Source: Chara braunii (Eukaryota; Streptophyta; Charophyceae; Charales; Characeae). Taken from it: a stretch of DNA of 32,067 nt. This document shows positions 27,930-32,067 of this stretch, one piece after another. Every line of letters starts with the position of its first letter. The stretch's first letter is position 1. The stretch lies in assembly GCA_003427395.1 (NCBI GenBank), contig BFEA01000144.1, positions 1,984,587 to 2,016,653 on the forward strand. Reading direction: 5' to 3'. The notes below the pieces were generated by a model. The model had not been told where the DNA came from. It searched no databases and was given only the letters and a program-made list of their open reading frames with translations. The translations under genes and the position numbers were made by a program.

Positions 27930-28294
27930 CAGCAGGTGGGCCATACCGGCCAGGGGTCAGCTGGTAGCATCATCAGGACCCTGCTTCGCCCATAGGCCAG
28001 TCCCTGTGCTTCGCCTCCGGTCCCCTACCCCTATGAACATCACCAGTCTCTCCCTATGAACATCAGCACTCTGCTCAATGCCACTCGGGCGGCAATTTTT
28101 CGATTTATTTTTTTTTCCCGATTCGAAAGTCTTTGTGGTCATGCAACCCTATAGGCATTGAGCAGAGTCTGCTGATGTTCTTAGGGGAGGGGACCACCAC
28201 CTGAGGGGAGGCACAGGGATTGGTCCTGTTGGCATGGTCCCTGATGCTACCTACCGGCTGTCCCCTTCCCCTAGCCGGTATCGCCCACCTGCAG
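27930..28294. mobile_element. Long imperfect inverted repeat (hairpin element)
   Basis: The left arm (27930-28082) and right arm (28154-28294) are inverted copies. CAGGTGGGCCATACCGGCCAG pairs with CTAGCCGGTATCGCCCACCTG, and GAACATCAGCACTCTGCTCA pairs with TGAGCAGAGTCTGCTGATGT. In between, AGTCCCTGTGCTTCGCCTC matches the complement of GAGGGGAGGCACAGGGATT. The loop (28083-28153) is T-rich. A short duplication CCCTATGAACATCA lies in the left arm. It may be a MITE, an inverted duplication or a source of hairpin RNA. No ORF was seen. Confidence 0.8.
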
Positions 28295-28586
28295 GTCGGG
28301 AGCAGCCCCCGCATGTTCTCTCGTGAACACGGTTCTGGCTGCTGCTACGGGGTTCCCCGTATGCCTACAATTAGGTTAGGAGTAGTGGTAGGTGGGTGGT
28401 GTGAGGTGAAATTGAGAGAAGAACATAGCTTTCGACAGCCTGTGTGGCGTGCCTGCCCCGTTGGTGGATTTTGGATTTTGGATTTTGGATTTCGGATTTC
28501 GGATAGCGCGACCTCCATGCTGCTAGCGGTGTGGAGATCCGATTGGGCGACGGTTCACAGGCTTTCGCGAGAGTCACGGCTACTGG
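28295..28586. repeat. Intergenic, with a GGATTTT 7-bp repeat
   Basis: From 28465 to 28503, GGATTTT/GGATTTC units repeat five times. The rest shows no feature. The 7-bp period resembles telomere repeats in length only. Confidence 0.7.
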
Positions 28587-28742
28587 AGGTCCCACTACCA
28601 AAGAGAGAGTTGGATTGAATCCTGAATGTAGACGTATACAGGAAAAATGCACAAAATCTAGATTGAACTGCTTTTCTGCATCCTTTCTCAAAACACGTCC
28701 ACATTCGGGAGCTTAATCCAATCCTCTTTGCGAGTGCGACCT
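28587..28742 (+). mobile_element. MITE-like element, copy 1 (156 bp)
   Basis: Starts AGGTCCCACTACCAAAGAG and ends CTCTTTGCGAGTGCGACCT, terminal inverted repeats with some mismatches. Internal landmarks are TAGATTGAACTGCTTTTCTG and ACACGTCCACATTCGGGAGC. The reverse complement of 29523-29688 matches it along its length. No ORF, so it is nonautonomous. Confidence 0.8.
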
Positions 28743-29522
28743 CGCCCTCAGTAGGTTTTAGCGAGCGAAGAAAGAGGAGGGGGGGGGGGGGGGAAAGGGG
28801 GGTTTGGCGCCGAGATTGGTATTTTCAGGGACGTACGAGACCGGAAAACGAGCCAGATTCCCTTGAGAAAGCACTACTGGTAGTGGTGTGACCCCAGAGC
28901 CCAATTCCCTCCGACTTGTCGGGTGGGTGGGGGGAGTCGCTCCGCTCACAGACCTCCACCCTTCGCATCCCTTGCCAGGAGCGTGGCAGTGCAAGGGGGG
29001 GGCCACAGAGGGAGGCAGGTGTCAGGGAGGAGTAGGAGTGAGAGGGAGGAGGAGAAGGAGGAGGAGGAGGAGGAGGAGAAGGAGGAGGAGGAGGAGCGGC
29101 ATGGGCGGAGGGAAGCAGTACACGGCGGCGGCGGCGATGGCAGCGGTAATGCCCGTTGCTTGATTGGAGCACACCACGAAAGGAACGCAGCGCGGTGTGC
29201 GAGGAAGGGAGAGGAAGGGAGACAGTGCCCAGCTCGGAGCAAGAGGGGAGGGAGAGTTGTGTCTGGACAAAAAAGTGTGTGAAGAGGAAGAAAGAGAGCG
29301 AGAGTGGGAGAGAGGGTGAGAGACCAAAAGGTCTAGCTACGGACCTTGGGTATGGTGTGACGACGAGGACAGCAAGGGCGATTCTACTATTGGCATCGTG
29401 GCAAGCCGAGGGACAGGTAGGTAGGTGTTCTCCCTTCGAAAACCACCTCCTTCTCCCTCACCTTCTCTTGTCCTCCCATTTAGAAGTTGTGTCTGTGCCG
29501 CCGCCTCGTCCTACTTGGCGCC
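28743..29522. other. Sequence between the two MITE-like copies
   Basis: Contains a G run (28779-28793), a GAG/GGA-rich tract (29039-29096) and ATG at 29101 opening MGGGKQYTAAAAMAAV, which stops after 20 codons with a GGTAAT donor-like string inside. I cannot support a gene. Confidence 0.4.
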
Positions 29523-29688
29523 AGGTCCCACTACCGGTAGCAAAGAGGATCCGATTAAGCTCCTGAATCTGGACGTGTTTGGAGAAGAGATGCTGAAAAA
29601 AAGCAGTTCAATCTCGATTTTCTGCATCTTTGCAGCGGAGGCGTCTAGATTTAGGTTTTCGATCCCAGTCTCTTTGGTAGTGGGACCT
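29523..29688 (-). mobile_element. MITE-like element, copy 2 (166 bp, opposite orientation)
   Basis: The plus strand starts AGGTCCCACTACCGGTAGC and ends CTCTTTGGTAGTGGGACCT. Its reverse complement aligns with copy 1 including GAGATTGAACTGCTTTT, AAACACGTCCAGATTC and GGAGCTTAATC. Both copies are followed by CGCCC on the plus strand, so the true ends may lie a few bases farther out. No clean target duplication was identified. Confidence 0.8.
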
Positions 29689-30157
29689 CGCCCCTGGTTG
29701 TCAATTCCCCATCTCGACGTCGACGACTCTACGCGGCGTCCTCCTCCTCCTCCTTATCACACCCCTTCTCCGCCCGCACCTCCCCCCCCACCGCCTAAGG
29801 TTGCGCCGCCTCTTCCGCCCTCCTCCGCCCTCTGCCGCGGGTCCGACGGTCGCGCATGGCGCTTCTCTTGCCGACCCCCCCTTACGCTCGCCCATCCTTT
29901 CTCCTGGTCCTTNGCACTCATACAAGTCGATGCACACGACCAAGGGCCTGGGCGAGGTTCCTGGACCTACAGTTCACTTTGACCTTTGAATTTCTTGCTG
30001 TGCGCGGTCACACAGTCACCCGCAGCGGCCTGAGGCCGAGCAGCGCGTGGTCGCACTGCTCGCTGGGCCTGGGCTTGGGTTACAGCGCCCAGGCCGCTGC
30101 TGAACGCGGTTTACTGCATTCCTGCTGGCCCGAATTCGAGTTCCACCGCAGAAATAC
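29689..30157. other. Sequence downstream of the right-hand pol gene
   Basis: Pro/Arg-rich open frames at 29740-29900 are compositional. The 3' LTR of the minus-strand element should lie in or left of this stretch. There is no second LTR copy in the window to define it. An unresolved base is at 29913. Confidence 0.4.
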
Positions 30158-30388
30158 TTAAGACTTCAGTCCTCGTTCATAGCTAGCAACAATATCAGGA
30201 GCAGCATCCATCAGTTCTCGTTTGCTAAACCAACGGTCTTCAGAGGCATCTTGGAACTGGAATCTTACTTTATACTGCTTCTGAGGTCTGCCTCTTCCAC
30301 CAGTAGAAAATAATCCATTGTCAATAATTTTCTCAACCACATAGCTGCCATTCATAGAAGGAGGTATGGCAGATGGTCGGTGAGGAAA
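30158..30388 (-). pseudogene. C-terminal chromodomain of the right-hand pol, after an in-frame stop
   Basis: In the same frame as the integrase and directly after TAA at 30389-30391, this encodes about 76 residues to a stop at 30158-30160. YVVEKIID, a GRGRP basic patch, QYKVRFQFQDASEDRWF and DIVASYE follow the chromodomain pattern (Y-VE-IL-D ... Y-V-W ... W ... YE). In chromoviruses such a domain guides integration to chromatin. If TAA is a mutation (GAA or CAA to TAA), the original polyprotein ended here. If real, the element makes integrase without it. Confidence 0.7.
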
Positions 30389-32067
30389 TTATGTTCCTTC
30401 TACATATGGAAGGAGTTTAGACGCGTGAAAGACGGGGTATGTCCGAAGATGAGGGGGAATGTCAATCCGGTATGATGGTCCATCGACATCCCCTATCACC
30501 TTGAGAACTTCCCAGGGTCCTAGATAGACAGGCATCAGTTTCTGAGAAACATCCTCTTCTAGAGTGAATTCTTTGGACTTAACCCAGACCAAGTCACCGA
30601 CTTGAAAAGTAGACGGGCGTTGGTGTTTGTTAGCTTGTTCAATCATGCTCTCTTGGGTTTTCCTCAGATTCTCTTTCACCTTTTTTATGTCTTCTTGAAA
30701 CATAATGGCATATTCCTTTGTCCCTGGTGGAAGTCTAATAAATTGATCGCTGGTTAAAACATCAATGGGACGCTTAGGCTTCCAGCCCTTGTGCAGTGCG
30801 TTAGGTGTGCGTCCCGTCGCGATATGCACACTATTGTTATATGCACCGACAATCTTGGGTAAGTTCTCATCCCAGTCTATTTGGTCAGGACGGACATACA
30901 TTCTCAAAAGTTGTTGGACCATACGGTTCATTTGCTCAGACTGGCCATTCGTTTCAGGGTGTCTACCTAACGACATGGTGAGTCGTGTACCGTAGGCTTC
31001 CATCAATTTCTGCCAAGGCATGCTTGTGAATCTGACATCGCCGTCAGAGACGATAGACATAGGGAACCCATATTCAGTTACCCATCGTATCTGAAATTTA
31101 GCAATCACAAGCTCAGTCTTGGCTTCCGCAGGCAAAGGTATGAACATAGCATATTTAGAGAAACGATCAACCACAACCATAACTTGAGTATTGCCATTTC
31201 GGGACTTGGTGAGTTTCATAAAGTCAATGGATACAGACTCACCTGGCTCACTCGGTATAGGTAGTGGTCGGAGTAACCCCAAAGGTTTCTCAGTAGACGG
31301 TTTGTTTCTTTGACATACTTGGCATGTACGAACATATGTTAGCACATCCTCTTTCAAACCCTTCCATTCATAGTGCTCACGTACTTCAGTATACGTCTTC
31401 TTGAAACCAAAGTGTCCCTCTGTGTCATGACATTCCCCAATCAGTAGACTTTTAAGTTCTTCCTTGTGAGGAATGCATAATCTCTGTTCAGTTTTGTCCA
31501 ACAAGAAGAGTAAGCCATCAGACAATCGGTAGTGAGGAAGTTGGGATGGATCCTTGGCTAGGATATCCATGATTAGTTTCCAGACAGGGTCAGTGGCATA
31601 CCCAGCGCGAATCTGAGTTTTCACATCATTCCCAACATCCAGGTAAGAGACGATAGCTCCAAAGAAGTCACTCCTCCTAGATAGTGCGTCTGCTACAACA
31701 CTAGACTTACCTTTAATTGTTTCGAGTTCGAAATCAAAGGTATCAATAAAAGCAGACCAACGCACCAACTTGTCAAACAATCGAGGTTGAGTCGTGATCC
31801 ACTTTAGAGTCGAATGGTCTGAGTACACAGTGAAGTGTCTGCCAAGGAGATAGTGTTTCCACGTTTCTAGGGCACAGACTAATGCATATAACTCCCTTTC
31901 GTAGGTGGAGTTGGCGAGTTTGTCGCACGGCAGTCGTTTAGACATAAACTCAATAGGGCGGTAGCCCTTGCCGTCGTCTTGCTGTAAGACAGCGCCAACA
32001 CCATACTGACTTGCGTCAGTCGTAACAATGAAAGGAAGAGACGGGTCGGCAATCTTGAGGACAGGAT
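30389..32067 (-). CDS. 3' half of a Ty3/gypsy pol: RNase H and integrase (partial)
   Basis: A continuous open frame from the window edge to TAA at 30389-30391, about 559 codons. In order: DASQYG-VGAVLQQD, STYERELYALVCALETWKHY and YSDHSTLKWITTQ (RNase H with its acidic residues), then KGKSSVVADALSRR. Integrase zinc site: CHDTEGHFGFKKTY and C-QVCQRNK. Catalytic residues sit in SIDFM, IVSDGDVRF and NGQSEQMN. AYNNSVHIATGRTPNALHKG and a C-terminal GPWEVLKVIGDVDGPSYRID / HASKLLPYVEGT follow. Every core residue I checked is present and there is no frameshift, unlike the plus-strand copy. RT, protease and gag lie beyond the window. Confidence 0.95.
   Translation of the reverse strand, partial: PVLKIADPSLPFIVTTDASQYGVGAVLQQDDGKGYRPIEFMSKRLPCDKLANSTYERELYALVCALETWKHYLLGRHFTVYSDHSTLKWITTQPRLFDKLVRWSAFIDTFDFELETIKGKSSVVADALSRRSDFFGAIVSYLDVGNDVKTQIRAGYATDPVWKLIMDILAKDPSQLPHYRLSDGLLFLLDKTEQRLCIPHKEELKSLLIGECHDTEGHFGFKKTYTEVREHYEWKGLKEDVLTYVRTCQVCQRNKPSTEKPLGLLRPLPIPSEPGESVSIDFMKLTKSRNGNTQVMVVVDRFSKYAMFIPLPAEAKTELVIAKFQIRWVTEYGFPMSIVSDGDVRFTSMPWQKLMEAYGTRLTMSLGRHPETNGQSEQMNRMVQQLLRMYVRPDQIDWDENLPKIVGAYNNSVHIATGRTPNALHKGWKPKRPIDVLTSDQFIRLPPGTKEYAIMFQEDIKKVKENLRKTQESMIEQANKHQRPSTFQVGDLVWVKSKEFTLEEDVSQKLMPVYLGPWEVLKVIGDVDGPSYRIDIPPHLRTYPVFHASKLLPYVEGT

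Noticed and set aside
29101-29160. Possible first exon MGGGKQYTAAAA with a GGTAAT donor-like site
   Set aside because: Only 20 codons, no downstream exon recognised, and Ala runs come from a GGC repeat.
28888-29327. Glu/Arg-rich and Ser/Leu-rich ORFs at the GAG tract
   Set aside because: Low-complexity translation of a purine-rich repeat, open in several frames at once.

Overview
The window looks like repeat-rich nuclear DNA of a streptophyte plant or alga. Three sites match a primer-binding site for plant initiator tRNA-Met, there are Ty3/gypsy pol genes of the chromodomain type, LINEs with an AP-endonuclease, and a U6 snRNA copy. The gag family (start MDDYP, then a charged coiled coil) resembles predicted proteins of the charophyte Chara as I remember them. 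That is an impression, not a search result. No intact cellular gene could be supported. Single unresolved bases (n) at 6033, 6625, 15686 and 29913 indicate a draft assembly.

Layout. 1-360: a (GA)n tract, a 30-bp tandem repeat and a palindromic 20-bp tandem repeat. 588-3059: a decayed minus-strand gag with its leader and primer-binding site, followed by a probable LTR. 3869-4945: a 21-bp minisatellite, an inverted-repeat element with a TA core, a 192-bp-period duplication and a relative of the element. 5876-6623: a foldback element. 6637-6718: (GA)n. 7062-8400: the 3' part of LINE A. 8485-13810: LINE B, broken by a retroposed U6 copy with a 14-bp target duplication and by a 1.36-kb tRNA-headed retroposon. 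14084-14487: an unrecognised small ORF and telomere-like repeats. 14665-22640: a complete but dead Ty3/gypsy element with both LTRs, inserted into a hairpin-repeat array that continues to about 23025. 24185-24554: a primer-binding site and LTR of another element that cut into LINE C (minus, 24555-25665). 27930-28294: a long inverted repeat. 28587-28742 and 29523-29688: two copies of one MITE-like element in opposite orientation. 30158-32067: the 3' half of a much younger minus-strand Ty3/gypsy pol with a C-terminal chromodomain, cut by the window edge.

The window is a record of nested transposition. LINE-type machinery probably supplied the activity that retroposed U6 and the tRNA-headed element, as both have A tails and target duplications. 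The plus-strand Ty3/gypsy element carries mostly C-to-T or G-to-A lesions, including in its protease and reverse transcriptase active sites, which fits loss by methylation and deamination. The right-hand element has one visible stop and is the best candidate for recent activity.
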